54,390 nt of DNA. Source: Bog-473 sp052140165 (lineage in GTDB: Bacteria; Actinomycetota; Acidimicrobiia; Acidimicrobiales; RAAP-2). The position numbers and the translations under genes are program-made. The stretch covers positions 1 to 54,390 of the forward strand of contig JBKQUM010000170.1 of the NCBI GenBank assembly GCA_052140165.1, given 5' to 3'. Under the pieces are notes generated by a model that saw nothing but the letters and a program-made list of their open reading frames with translations, was not told the origin of the DNA and searched no databases. Positions 11,940 to 20,477 of the stretch are shown here, piece after piece; positions within the stretch are counted from its first letter, which is position 1, and every line of letters begins with the position of its first letter.

Positions 11940-12075
11940 GACGACTCACGGTACCAAGCGGGGTCGCGCAATTGGGGGCAGCGGGCTGCGACCTTGGGTG
12001 GTCTGTCGGTGCGACTTTGGGATGAGGCGGCGGCTGTGCAGGGGTGGAGTGCCCCCCAGCACGCTCAGCGCGCTC

Positions 12076-12822
12076 TCAGCGTTCGTCCCCGTAGCCGGCG
12101 TAGCCGGTCCGCTCGAGCTGCAACGCCAGGTCCGCGTCGCCCGTGGCGACGATGCGCCCGGCCACCATGACGTGCACCAGGTCCGCCTCGAGCTGCACCA
12201 GGAAGCGATTGAAGTGCGTGATGGCGAGGATGCCCACCCCCCACTCGGTCGTGGCGCGCTGGAGCATGCGCGCCACCTCGCCCAGCGCGTCGACGTCGAG
12301 CCCCGAGTCGACCTCGTCGAGGACGCAGATGGCGGGACGGAGCACGCCGAGCTGGACCATCTCGGTCCGCTTCATCTCGCCGCCCGACAGGTCGACGTTG
12401 AGGGGCCGGCGCAGGAGCTTCTCGTCGAGACCGACCTCCTTCGCCTCGTCCACCATGCGGTCCGCCAGCGCGCCCGACGCGGGCACGGCGTCCCCCGACG
12501 TCGCCGCGGCCAGCAGTGAGGTGAGGCTCACGCCCGGCACCTCCACCGGGTGCTGCAGGGCGAGGAAGAGCCCGGCGCGGGCCCGCTGCCACGCCGGCAG
12601 CCCGGCGAGCTCCCGCCCGTCCATTGTGATGGAGCCCCCGGTCACCTCGGTGCCGGGCCGGCCCATGAGCGCGTGGGCGAGCGTGCTCTTGCCCGAGCCG
12701 TTCGGGCCCATGATGACGTGGACCTCCCCGCTGCGCACCGTGAGGTCGATGCCGTGCAGCACCTCCCGGCCGCCGGCCGACGCGTGCAGGTCCGTGACCT
12801 CCAGGACGTGCTCGGCGCTCAC
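12076..12822 (-). CDS. Second SufC-like ABC ATPase (SUF-associated)
   Basis: A 248-residue ABC ATPase that ends the sufD-Rieske-sufC block. The GTG at 12822 overlaps the stop of the Rieske gene (GTGA). Walker A is GPNGSGKST (39-47), the signature is LSGGEMKRTEM, Walker B is CVLDEVDSGLDVD, and the H-loop is ITHFNRFL. These are SufC-like, but the sequence differs clearly from the copy at 7.8 kb (LSGGEMKRTEM against FSGGEKKRNEI, and DEVDSGLD against DETDSGLD). Position next to sufD suggests it also serves the SufBD scaffold. Whether the two SufC proteins act together, alternatively, or with different partners is open. Confidence 0.9.
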   Translation of the reverse strand: MSAEHVLEVTDLHASAGGREVLHGIDLTVRSGEVHVIMGPNGSGKSTLAHALMGRPGTEVTGGSITMDGRELAGLPAWQRARAGLFLALQHPVEVPGVSLTSLLAAATSGDAVPASGALADRMVDEAKEVGLDEKLLRRPLNVDLSGGEMKRTEMVQLGVLRPAICVLDEVDSGLDVDALGEVARMLQRATTEWGVGILAITHFNRFLVQLEADLVHVMVAGRIVATGDADLALQLERTGYAGYGDER

Positions 12823-13136
12823 GGCAGCACCACCGACACCGTGCCGCCGTCGACCTCGACCCCGTAGACGGCGACGGGCTGGGTGGCCGGGAGCGAGCAG
12901 GGTTGACCCGTCACCAGGTCGAAGGTGCTGCCGTGCCGGGGGCACTCGATCTCGCACTCGTCGACCCACACCTCCCCCTCCGACAGCGAGAAGTCCTCGT
13001 GGCTGCACTCGTCGTCCAAGGCGAAGAACGCGTCGCCGATCCGCACCAGTGCGATCCGGTGCCCGTCCACGTCGAACCGCCTCGCCTGACCGGACACCAG
13101 GTCGTCGGTCGTACAGAGCGCTACCGTCTCAGACAC
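12819..13136 (-). CDS. Rieske [2Fe-2S] ferredoxin, SUF-associated
   Basis: A 105-residue Rieske-domain protein. The GTG at 13136 lies inside the last codons of sufD and gives the usual short N-terminus (VSETVALCTTDDL). The cluster ligands are C44-S-H46 and C65-PR-H68, in the order C-x-H ... C-x2-H. Small Rieske proteins of this type, like the NirD/BphA3-like non-heme iron ferredoxins, are regularly placed between sufD and sufC in actinobacteria, where they may supply electrons for cluster assembly; this role is inferred, not shown. It overlaps both neighbours by a few bases. Confidence 0.93.
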   Translation of the reverse strand: MSETVALCTTDDLVSGQARRFDVDGHRIALVRIGDAFFALDDECSHEDFSLSEGEVWVDECEIECPRHGSTFDLVTGQPCSLPATQPVAVYGVEVDGGTVSVVLP

Positions 13137-14460
13137 CGGCGACCACCCGCCGGTCACCGAGCGCGACCTCGAGGCGGTCGTGCACCTCACGCTCGAGGAG
13201 CGGGGTCACCTCGGGAATGGGCCCCCGCTCGATGATGGCGTCGAAGAAGCCCCGCACGATGAGCCCCTCGGCGACCTCGGGCGCCACGCCGCGCGACTCG
13301 ATGTAGTAGCGCTGGTCCTCGTCGATGGGGCCGACCGTCGACGCGTGGGAGCACTTCACGTCGTTCTCGAGGATGTCGAGGTTGGGCACCGAGTCGGCGT
13401 GCGCGCCCTCGTCGAGGACGAGGTTGTGGTTGGTCTGCCGGGCGTCGCTGCGCACGGCGCCCCGGTGGACGCGTATCAGCCCGCTGTAAACCGAGCGCGA
13501 CCGGTCGGCGACGGCCCCCTGGCACAGGAGCTCGCTGGTCGTCCGCGGGGCGGCGTGGTCCTGCAGGGTCCGGATGTCGTGCACCTGGGACCCGTCACCG
13601 AGGTAGGCCGACAGGATCTCGCTGCGGGCGTCCTTCCCTTCCACCGACACGTCGGTCCGCACCCGGTCATAGGAACCGCCGAGGCCGACCGTGAAGGTGC
13701 GCACCGCCGACCCGCCGTCACCCCGCGCCGCCAGGCGGGCGATCGACCATGCCGCCCCGCCGAGGATCTGCAGCGACACGTACGACAGCGAGGCGCCCGC
13801 CGCGGCCGACAGCTCGGTGACGGGCACGATCAGCGAACGGTCCGGCCCCGGCGCGCCGGCGAAGACCTCGACGACCGCCACTGCGGCGCCCTCACCGGCG
13901 CGCACGCTGAGACGGGGGAAGGTGGCCGCGCCCGGGTCGCACCAGTGGACGAGCAGGACCGGCCCGTCCACGGCGACGCCGGCCGGCACGTCGACGAACA
14001 CCGGGTCGGGCGCGAACGCGTCGTTCAGGCGGACGAGGGCGTCGCCGCCGTGCTGCACCGAGCCGAGCATGTCGGGTGATGCCGCCACGTCCTCGGCCCG
14101 CCCGAAGGAGAGGCCGGCGACGGCGGGCCCGACGACGAAGGTGCCGGCGCGCCCGTTGTGCACGAGGACGCTGCCCGCCACCGAACCGAGCGCGGCTTCG
14201 ACGGCGGCCTGCAGCTCCTCGCCGGCCGGCGCGAGCCCGTCGCCGAGCTCGGGCCCGAAATCGTCGAGGGCGAGGCGGTCGATGGGGGAATAGCGCCAGA
14301 CCTCCTCGCTCTCCGAGGGCAGCGGGCTCGACGCGAAGGCCTCGTAGCCGGCGGCGCGGCGCTCACGGAGCCAGCCTGGTCCGGCCAGGCTCGCGGATGC
14401 CTCGGCGCTGAACGTGTGCAGGGTCGAACCTCTCTCGGAATGCGAATGCGGCCCATGCAC
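13129..14460 (-). CDS. sufD: Fe-S cluster assembly protein SufD
   Basis: A beta-helix scaffold subunit of about 443 residues that pairs with SufB. Recognised by SLSYVSLQILGG, the VGLGGSYDRVRTDVSVEGKDA stretch, the conserved YLGDGSQVHDIRTLQDH, and the C-terminal HADSVPNLDILENDVKCSHASTVG block with the metal-proximal Cys and His. The start is uncertain. GTG at 14460 gives 443 residues with a His-rich lead (VHGPHSHSER). A GAGAGAGG ribosome-binding site lies only seven bases before a CTG at 14421, which would give HTFSAEAS, the usual SufD beginning. The first ATG (14511) overlaps the divergent isomerase start. Downstream it is coupled to the Rieske gene. Confidence 0.92.
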   Translation of the reverse strand: MHGPHSHSERGSTLHTFSAEASASLAGPGWLRERRAAGYEAFASSPLPSESEEVWRYSPIDRLALDDFGPELGDGLAPAGEELQAAVEAALGSVAGSVLVHNGRAGTFVVGPAVAGLSFGRAEDVAASPDMLGSVQHGGDALVRLNDAFAPDPVFVDVPAGVAVDGPVLLVHWCDPGAATFPRLSVRAGEGAAVAVVEVFAGAPGPDRSLIVPVTELSAAAGASLSYVSLQILGGAAWSIARLAARGDGGSAVRTFTVGLGGSYDRVRTDVSVEGKDARSEILSAYLGDGSQVHDIRTLQDHAAPRTTSELLCQGAVADRSRSVYSGLIRVHRGAVRSDARQTNHNLVLDEGAHADSVPNLDILENDVKCSHASTVGPIDEDQRYYIESRGVAPEVAEGLIVRGFFDAIIERGPIPEVTPLLEREVHDRLEVALGDRRVVAGV

Positions 14461-14509
14461 TCTAGTGGTCCCCACCTGGGCCTCCAGCAGGGCGGTTAGC
14501 GTGGGCGAC

Positions 14510-15364
14510 ATGGAAGAGACCGCACGGTTCGAGTCGCCGGTGCTCACGATCGAGCCGGACGGGGAGGTGGCCACCCTGTGGCTCGACCGCCCCGAGGCAC
14601 GCAACGCGATGGGCGTGGATCTGTGGCGGGACCTGCCCCGTGCCATGGCCGTGCTGGCCGGCGACGCCGCGGTGCGCGCCGTCGTCATCGCCGCCAGGGG
14701 CCCGCACTTCAGCGTCGGGCTCGACCTCAAGACGATGGGTGGCCTGCTCGCCGGCGGCGGCGACACGTCGGACGGGGGCTCGTCGGCCTCCTCGGCCGCC
14801 CGGGCGCGGGGCGCCCGCACCGAGGTGCTCCGGCTGCAGGACGCCATCACGGCGGTGGCGCGCTGCCCCAAGCCCGTCATCGCCGCCGTCCACGGCTACT
14901 GCATCGGCGGCGGCGTGGACCTCATCGCCGCCTGCGACATCCGCCTCGCCTCCGCCGACGCGGTCTTCTCGGTCCGCGAGGCCAAGATGGCGATCGTCGC
15001 CGACCTGGGCAGCCTGCAGCGGCTGCCGGCGATCATCGGCGCCGGCCACGTGGCGGAGCTGGCATTCACCGGCAAGGACATCAGCGCGGAGCGGGCCAAG
15101 GAGATCGGCCTGGTCAACGACGTCGCGGCCGACACCGACGGCGTGCACAAGGCAGCCCGCTCGCTGGCGGCGGAGATCGCCGCCAACTCCCCCATCGCCG
15201 TGCAGGGCACCAAGGCCGTCCTGGCCGCCAACGAAGGGCGGACGGTGGCCGAGGGCCTGGACTACGTCGCCACCTGGAACGCCGGGATGCTGGCCTCCGA
15301 GGACCTCGTCGAGGCGGTCACGGCCTTCATGGAGAAGCGCCCGCCGAAGTTCACCGGGCGCTGA
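14510..15364 (+). CDS. Enoyl-CoA hydratase family, dienoyl-CoA isomerase-like (ECH1 type)
   Basis: A 284-residue crotonase-fold enzyme. The oxyanion loops are FSVGLDLKTM and YCIGGGVDLIAACD. The ECH1 isomerase family uses Asp176, Glu196 and Asp204. Here the Asp is in GGGVDL and the Glu and Asp are spaced eight apart in EAKMAIVAD, followed by LGSLQRLP, which closely matches that family rather than ordinary hydratases with GGG-x-E. The likely reaction is shifting 3,5-dienoyl-CoA to 2,4-dienoyl-CoA during breakdown of unsaturated fatty acids. It sits on the opposite strand between sufD and sufB, so the suf block is interrupted. The C-terminus reads MEKRPPKFTGR. Confidence 0.9.
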   Translation: MEETARFESPVLTIEPDGEVATLWLDRPEARNAMGVDLWRDLPRAMAVLAGDAAVRAVVIAARGPHFSVGLDLKTMGGLLAGGGDTSDGGSSASSAARARGARTEVLRLQDAITAVARCPKPVIAAVHGYCIGGGVDLIAACDIRLASADAVFSVREAKMAIVADLGSLQRLPAIIGAGHVAELAFTGKDISAERAKEIGLVNDVAADTDGVHKAARSLAAEIAANSPIAVQGTKAVLAANEGRTVAEGLDYVATWNAGMLASEDLVEAVTAFMEKRPPKFTGR

Positions 15365-15383
15365 GTCGAGCGCCGGGCGCGGG

Positions 15384-15728
15384 TCAGCGCTTCCGGCGCC
15401 ACCAGCGGTTGGCGGAGCGCTCCCGCCTGGCGTCCTCGGCCCGCACCTCCTCGAGCACGTCCGGGGCGACGTCATTGACGATGTCCTCGGCCGATCCGAG
15501 GAGCTCGGCCACCTCGGGCCCGCCGACGCCCGGCTCCTCTTCGATCGCAGGCTCCACCAGGCTGCCGTGGACCCAGCCCACGTCGGCCATGCGACGGTGG
15601 TACGACGGGCAGTTCTCAGGGCAACGCCACGGGGCCTCGGGGGCCAGGTCGAGCACGCAGAAGCGCGCCGCTTCGCCCGACGCGTACGTCCGGCTCTGGA
15701 AGTGGATGCATTCCTCGCGCATCGGCAC
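15384..15728 (-). CDS. Conserved Cys-rich protein downstream of sufB
   Basis: A 114-residue protein I do not assign to a named family. The first 45 residues hold four cysteines, C7, C24, C36 and C40, in the contexts REECIHF, ARFCVLDLAP and WRCPENCPSY, which is a plausible metal or Fe-S site. The second half is acidic (AELLGSAEDIVNDVAPDVLEEV) and ends in a basic tail (RWWRRKR). Similar short proteins occur in other actinobacteria, from memory. It lies 39 bases downstream of sufB on the same strand and is probably co-transcribed, so a role in Fe-S assembly or delivery is possible. ATG at 15728 or 15722 could be the start. Confidence 0.75.
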   Translation of the reverse strand: MPMREECIHFQSRTYASGEAARFCVLDLAPEAPWRCPENCPSYHRRMADVGWVHGSLVEPAIEEEPGVGGPEVAELLGSAEDIVNDVAPDVLEEVRAEDARRERSANRWWRRKR

Positions 15729-15767
15729 GGTTCTATGGTGCCACGCTGCAGGCCGGGTTGCGTGAGA

Positions 15768-17168
15768 TCAGCCGACCGAGCCTTCCATCTGCAGCTCAAT
15801 GAGGCGGCTCCACTCCACCGCGTACTCCATGGGCAGCGTGCGGGTCACGGGCTCGATGAAGCCGTTCACGATCATGCTCATGGCCTGCTGCTCGGACAGT
15901 CCCCGGCTCATCAGGTAGAAGAGCTGGTCGTCGCCGACCTTCGAGACGGTGGCCTCGTGGCCGATCCGGGCGTCGCGCTCGCCGACCTCCATGTAGGGCT
16001 TCGTCTCGGAGGTGGAGTGGTCGTCGAGGAGGAGCGCGTCGCAGCGCACGAAGGACTTGGCGCCGCGCGCCTGCGGGTCGACGTGGACCTTGCCGCGGTA
16101 GGTCGTGATGCCGCCGTCCTTGGAGATCGACTTCGAGACGATGGTCGACGTGGTCTCGGGGGCGATGTGGAACATCTTGGCGCCGGCGTCCTGGTGCTGG
16201 CCCGCGCCGGCGTAGGCGACCGAGAGGACCTCGCCGCTCGCCTTGGGCCCCATCAGGTACACCGAGGGGTACTTCATGGTCAGGCGCGAGCCGATGTTCC
16301 CGTCGATCCACTCGACATGGGCCTCGGCATCGGCGCGGGCCCGCTTGGTCACCAGGTTGTAGACGTTGGTCGACCAGTTCTGGATGGTCGTGTACGTGAT
16401 GCGCGAGCCGGCCAGCGCGACCAGCTCGACCACGGCCGAGTGCAGCGAGTCGGTGGAGTACACCGGAGCGGAGCAGCCCTCGATGTAGTGCACCTGCGAT
16501 CCCTCGTCGGCGATGATGAGCGTCCGCTCGAACTGGCCCATGTTCTCCGCGTTGATCCGGAAGTAGGCCTGCAGCGGCATGTCGACCTTCACGCCGGGCG
16601 GCACGTAGATGAACGACCCTCCGGACCACACCGCGGAGTTGAGGGCGGAGAACTTGTTGTCGTTCGGGGGGATGATCTTGCCGAACCACTTGCGGACGAG
16701 CTCGGGGTACTCGCGCACGGCCGTGTCCATGTCGCAGAACAAGACGCCCTGCGCCTCGAGGTCCTCGCGGTTGCGGTGGAACACGACCTCGGACTCGTAC
16801 TGCGCCGTGACACCCGAGAGGTACTTGCGCTCCGCCTCGGGGATGCCCAGCTTCTCGTACGTGTTCTTGATGGCGTCCGGCAGGTCCTCCCACTTGTCCA
16901 CCTGCCCGCCGGTCGGCTTGATGTAGTAGTAGATGTCGTCGAAGTCGAGCTTCGGCATGCGCTGGGCGAACCAGGGCGCCATGGGCTTGCGCTCGAAGTG
17001 CTTCAACGAGCGGAGGCGGAAGTCGCGCATCCACTCCGGCTCGCCCTTCATCTCCGACATCTCGCGCACGATGGACTCGTTCAGCCCCTTCTTGGGCTTG
17101 AACACGTAGTCCTCGGCGTCGCTCCAGCCGAGCTGGTAGCGACCGAGGTCGAGGTCCGTTGTGGCCAT
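15768..17168 (-). CDS. sufB: Fe-S cluster assembly protein SufB
   Basis: A 466-residue scaffold subunit on which Fe-S clusters are assembled with SufC and SufD. The start ATG at 17168 has a good AGGAG ribosome-binding site. Family motifs are YQLGWSDAEDYVFKPKKGL, WFGKIIPPNDNKFSALN, GSFIYVPPGVKVDMPLQAYFRIN, GCSAPVYSTDSLHSAVVE with the conserved Cys, IGSRLTMKYPSVYL, and the C-terminal ARIGHEATVSKVGDDQLFYLMSRGL. It opens the minus-strand suf block (sufB, Cys-rich protein, then sufD, Rieske, sufC2). A candidate promoter with inverted repeats lies directly upstream. Confidence 0.97.
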   Translation of the reverse strand: MATTDLDLGRYQLGWSDAEDYVFKPKKGLNESIVREMSEMKGEPEWMRDFRLRSLKHFERKPMAPWFAQRMPKLDFDDIYYYIKPTGGQVDKWEDLPDAIKNTYEKLGIPEAERKYLSGVTAQYESEVVFHRNREDLEAQGVLFCDMDTAVREYPELVRKWFGKIIPPNDNKFSALNSAVWSGGSFIYVPPGVKVDMPLQAYFRINAENMGQFERTLIIADEGSQVHYIEGCSAPVYSTDSLHSAVVELVALAGSRITYTTIQNWSTNVYNLVTKRARADAEAHVEWIDGNIGSRLTMKYPSVYLMGPKASGEVLSVAYAGAGQHQDAGAKMFHIAPETTSTIVSKSISKDGGITTYRGKVHVDPQARGAKSFVRCDALLLDDHSTSETKPYMEVGERDARIGHEATVSKVGDDQLFYLMSRGLSEQQAMSMIVNGFIEPVTRTLPMEYAVEWSRLIELQMEGSVG

Positions 17169-17187
17169 TGGGCTCCTGAGGTCGGAG

Positions 17188-17216
17188 GGGGAATTTCCCC
17201 TACGTAGATAGTAACA
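17188..17216 (-). promoter_or_regulatory. sufB promoter with operator-like inverted repeats
   Basis: On the minus strand the sequence holds TGT-TACTAT (17208-17216), an extended -10 box. Immediately downstream, where transcription should start, are an 8-bp palindrome CTACGTAG (17200-17207) and a 6-1-6 inverted repeat GGGGAA-T-TTCCCC (17188-17200, plus strand). No clear -35 box is seen. Repeats placed on the start site suggest binding of a repressor. The regulator is unknown; an Rrf2 or SufR-like protein is a guess. Confidence 0.45.
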
Positions 17217-17287
17217 ACTACCCGGGCCAGCCGAAACGACCGCACGGGTGCACCGCCGTGTCGCCAGCGTGGCAGGCTCTGCGTCTG

Positions 17288-19438
17288 ATGGCCAGCCCAC
17301 CCGCCGCCCCCCGGCGCCACCACGTCGTCTCCGCCCACGGCGACGACCGTGAGGACCCCTGGTACTGGCTGCGCGACCGCGACGATCCCGAGGTCCTGGC
17401 GTACCTGCAGGCGGAGAACGCCTACACGGACCAGGAGATGGCACCGCTGGGCGGGCTGCACGACGGGCTGTTCGAGGAGATGAAGGCCCGGATCAAGGAG
17501 ACCGACATGTCGGTCCCGACCCGGCGGGGCCCGTGGTGGTACTACTCGCGCACCGAGGAGGGGAAGAACTACGCCATCCACTGCCGCCGCCCCGCCCGCA
17601 GCCGGACCGAGCTGCCGCCGGCGGGCGAGCCCGGGGGCGAGGAGCAGATCCTCCTCGACGAGAACGCGCTGGCGGAGGGGTCCGAGTACTTCGCCGTGGG
17701 CAGCGCGGCGGTGAGCCACGACCACCTCTGGCTGGCCTTCGGGACCGACCGGGCCGGGAACGAGAAGTACGAGCTGCGCTTCCGGCCCCTCGACGCAGAG
17801 ACCTCGCCCGCCACCGCCGCGGAGTCGGTGCCCGACACGGGCTACGGCCTGGCCTGGTCCGCCCGCGGCGACTACATCTTCTACGTCCGCCTCGACGAGG
17901 CGCAGCGGCCCTTCCAGCTCTGGCGCCACCGGCTGGGGACCGACCCGGCGGAGGACGTCCTCGTCTTCGAGGAGGGCGACCGCCGCTTCTCCCTCGGCAC
18001 CGGGTCGACGCGTGACACCGCCTTCGTCCTCATCGGGCTGCACAGCACCAACACCAGCGAGTGGATGGCCATCCCCTCGGACGACCCGCTGGCGACGCCG
18101 GCGGTCGTGATGGGGCGCCGGGAGGGCATCGAGTACGCGGTGGACCACCTCACCCCCGCATCGGGAGGGACGGGCTGGTTCGTGGCGCTGACCAACGAGG
18201 ATGCCCTCGACTTCCGGGTCCTCGCCGCCCCCGACGCCGGCCTCGGGACGGCTGCCGCCTGGCGGGAGGTCGTGGCGCACCGGCCCGGTGTGCGGGTCGA
18301 GGACGTCGACGCCTTCTCCTCGGCGCTGGTCCTGAGCGAGCGGGCGGAGGCCCAGACCCTGGTGCGCGTCCTCCCGCTGCCCGGCGACGGGGACCCCTTC
18401 GAGGCCGACCTGCTCGGCTCGGGCTGGATCGTCCCCTCCGTCGACAGCCCCTCGACCACGTGGCTGGGACCCAACCCGGAGCCGGACGCGCCCGCGCTGC
18501 GCATAGGGCGGACGTCCCTCGTGACGCCCTCGAGCGTGCTGCAGATCACGCTCGAGGGGCGGGAGGAGACGCTGCTCAAGCAGGAGCCCGTGCTCGGCGA
18601 CTTCGACCCGACGCGCTACACGACGTCGCGGGAGTGGGCCGTCGCACCGGACGGGACGCGTGTCCCGCTCTCGGTCGTCCACCGCCGCGGGCTCGAGCTG
18701 CCGGCTCCCTGCCTGCTGTACGGGTACGGGGCCTACGAGATCTCCATCGACCCGTCCTTCTCCCACCACCGCCTCTCGCTCCTCGACCGGGGCGTCGTCT
18801 TCGCCATCGCCCACGTCCGCGGCGGCGGGGAGCTCGGGCGCGCCTGGTACGAGGACGGGCGGATGGAGCACAAGTCCAACACCTTCTCCGACTTCATCGC
18901 CGGCGCGCGCCATCTCCTCCAAGCGGGCATCGCCCGGCCGGGGGCCCTGGCCGGCCGGGGCGGGTCCGCCGGCGGGCTGCTGATCGGCGCCGTGGCGAAC
19001 CAGGCCCCGCAGCTCTTCCGCGCCCTGGTGGCCGAGGTGCCGTTCGTGGACTGCGTGACCACCATGCTCGACGACGAGCTCCCGCTCACGGTCGGCGAAT
19101 GGGAGGAGTGGGGGAACCCCCTGGCCGACGAGTCGGCCTACCGGCGCATGCTCTCCTACTCGCCCTACGACAACGTCACGGGCGAGAACCCGGACGGGAC
19201 GCCGCGCACGTATCCCGACCTCTTCGTCACCGCCGGTCTCAACGACCCGCGCGTCGCCTACTGGGAGCCGGCCAAGTGGGTGGCCAAGCTGCGGTCCGCC
19301 TCGCCCAGCACCCGGGTGCTGCTGCGCACGGAGCTCGGGGCCGGTCACGGAGGGCCGTCGGGTCGCTACGACGCCTGGAAAGAGGAGGCGCTCGTCTACA
19401 CCTTCCTCCTCGACGCGCTGGGGCTGGCCGGCGGCTGA
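17288..19438 (+). CDS. S9 family peptidase (oligopeptidase B / prolyl oligopeptidase type)
   Basis: A 716-residue serine peptidase. The ATG at 17288 matches the family start (MASPPAAPRRHHVV...). An N-terminal seven-bladed propeller covers about 60-410 with DREDPWYWLRDRDDPEV near the start. The catalytic domain follows with YGYGAYEIS, HVRGGGELGRAWYEDGR, the nucleophile GRGGSAGGLL, the Asp loop TAGLNDPRVAYWEP and the His in GAGHGGPSGR. The ELGR.WYE and GGSAGG signatures fit oligopeptidase B, which cuts short peptides after basic residues in the cytoplasm. No signal peptide is seen. It diverges from sufB with about 120 bases between the starts. Confidence 0.95.
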   Translation: MASPPAAPRRHHVVSAHGDDREDPWYWLRDRDDPEVLAYLQAENAYTDQEMAPLGGLHDGLFEEMKARIKETDMSVPTRRGPWWYYSRTEEGKNYAIHCRRPARSRTELPPAGEPGGEEQILLDENALAEGSEYFAVGSAAVSHDHLWLAFGTDRAGNEKYELRFRPLDAETSPATAAESVPDTGYGLAWSARGDYIFYVRLDEAQRPFQLWRHRLGTDPAEDVLVFEEGDRRFSLGTGSTRDTAFVLIGLHSTNTSEWMAIPSDDPLATPAVVMGRREGIEYAVDHLTPASGGTGWFVALTNEDALDFRVLAAPDAGLGTAAAWREVVAHRPGVRVEDVDAFSSALVLSERAEAQTLVRVLPLPGDGDPFEADLLGSGWIVPSVDSPSTTWLGPNPEPDAPALRIGRTSLVTPSSVLQITLEGREETLLKQEPVLGDFDPTRYTTSREWAVAPDGTRVPLSVVHRRGLELPAPCLLYGYGAYEISIDPSFSHHRLSLLDRGVVFAIAHVRGGGELGRAWYEDGRMEHKSNTFSDFIAGARHLLQAGIARPGALAGRGGSAGGLLIGAVANQAPQLFRALVAEVPFVDCVTTMLDDELPLTVGEWEEWGNPLADESAYRRMLSYSPYDNVTGENPDGTPRTYPDLFVTAGLNDPRVAYWEPAKWVAKLRSASPSTRVLLRTELGAGHGGPSGRYDAWKEEALVYTFLLDALGLAGG

Positions 19439-19454
19439 GCGCGGCGGCGGGTCC

Positions 19455-20369
19455 TCAGGTCGCCTGGGCGCTCTGGAAGCTCAGGGTGAACGGAGCCTGG
19501 TACCCGATGGGCAGCGTGACGGCCGACCCGTCGACGGTGGCCGCGAAGGCGGCCGGCGCCCCGGCGATCACGGTGACGGGGCCGGTGGCGGAGATGGCGT
19601 GCGACTGGCCGGCGAAGAGCGTCCCGGTGAAGAGCACCGCGCCGGTCGCGGTGTCCGTCGCATCGACCCAGCACTCCCCCGTCGTGGCGGCGAGTGACAG
19701 CGAGAAGTCGGCGGCGGCGACGTGATAGGTGGCCGCGTGCGCGGTGGCGCCGGCGGGAGCCGAGACCGCGAGGGGTGCCGTCGTCGTGGTGGTCGTGGTG
19801 GGGTGACGGGCGGCCCCGTGCCGATGCGTCTGGGCCGTCGTGGTGGCGGTGCCCGACGACTTGGGGTGAGGGTTCGGCGAGTTCGAGTGCAGCCCGGTGA
19901 CGATCAGGACGACGACCAGGACCGCCACCGCGGCGATCGCCGCCACCGGCCCGCCGAGGCGGCGGGGCCGGTGGTTGATGGACTGCATGACCCTGTCCTC
20001 GCCGCCGGTCATGAAGCTCCCCGGCACGGGCTCGGGCCCCGGCGTGGCATCGTCGAAGGTCAGCGGCTCGGAAGGATTGGCCACCGGCGGCGGCGGGGCG
20101 GGCGGCACCACGGGCCGGTCCGGCTCGGTCAGGCGCACCGTGGACGACCCCGAGACCCGGAACGCGCTCGCCGGGTAGGCGGCCTCCCCGTTGCCGTTCT
20201 CCGGAGCGGCGGGCGACGTGTGCGTCCGCATCTCCTCGAGCGTGTGCAGCTGGCGGTGGTAGTGCTCCACCGAGTGCACGTCGTCGTGGGAGCGCCGGCT
20301 GAGCATCACGGCCGCGACGACGCCCACCACGACGACGACAGCGACGAGCCCACCGATCCACACCGCCAC
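19455..20369 (-). CDS. Membrane protein with DUF4115 (RodZ C-terminal-like) domain
   Basis: A 304-residue protein with two predicted membrane segments, about 3-24 and 140-161. Between them is a cytoplasmic or external linker rich in Pro and acidic residues. After the second segment comes a Thr/His-rich spacer with seven consecutive threonines, then a domain at about 215-304 (AADFSLSLAATTGECWVDA... GTLFAGQSHAISATGPV) that looks like DUF4115, the beta domain at the C-terminus of RodZ. RodZ proper also has an N-terminal helix-turn-helix, which is absent here. A link to cell shape or the wall is only suggested. It is convergent with the S9 peptidase gene, 16 bases away. Confidence 0.75.
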   Translation of the reverse strand: MAVWIGGLVAVVVVVGVVAAVMLSRRSHDDVHSVEHYHRQLHTLEEMRTHTSPAAPENGNGEAAYPASAFRVSGSSTVRLTEPDRPVVPPAPPPPVANPSEPLTFDDATPGPEPVPGSFMTGGEDRVMQSINHRPRRLGGPVAAIAAVAVLVVVLIVTGLHSNSPNPHPKSSGTATTTAQTHRHGAARHPTTTTTTTAPLAVSAPAGATAHAATYHVAAADFSLSLAATTGECWVDATDTATGAVLFTGTLFAGQSHAISATGPVTVIAGAPAAFAATVDGSAVTLPIGYQAPFTLSFQSAQAT

Positions 20370-20477
20370 ATATTCAACAGGATCTGCAGGGCCGGTAGTG
20401 CCGCGGCTCTCGACGGCGTCTGGTCGGGGCCAAAATGGCGGGCCCGGTGGGCGGGCGCCCGGCCTCCGGCGCGCCGG

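Noticed and set aside
14640..17207. Plus-strand frame of over 800 codons opposite sufB
   Set aside because: It runs antisense to sufB and out of phase over the isomerase gene; composition is a shadow of the real genes and no motif is present.
17081..19348. Minus-strand frame of over 700 codons opposite the S9 peptidase gene
   Set aside because: The opposite strand carries a complete peptidase with its catalytic triad; this frame has no motif.
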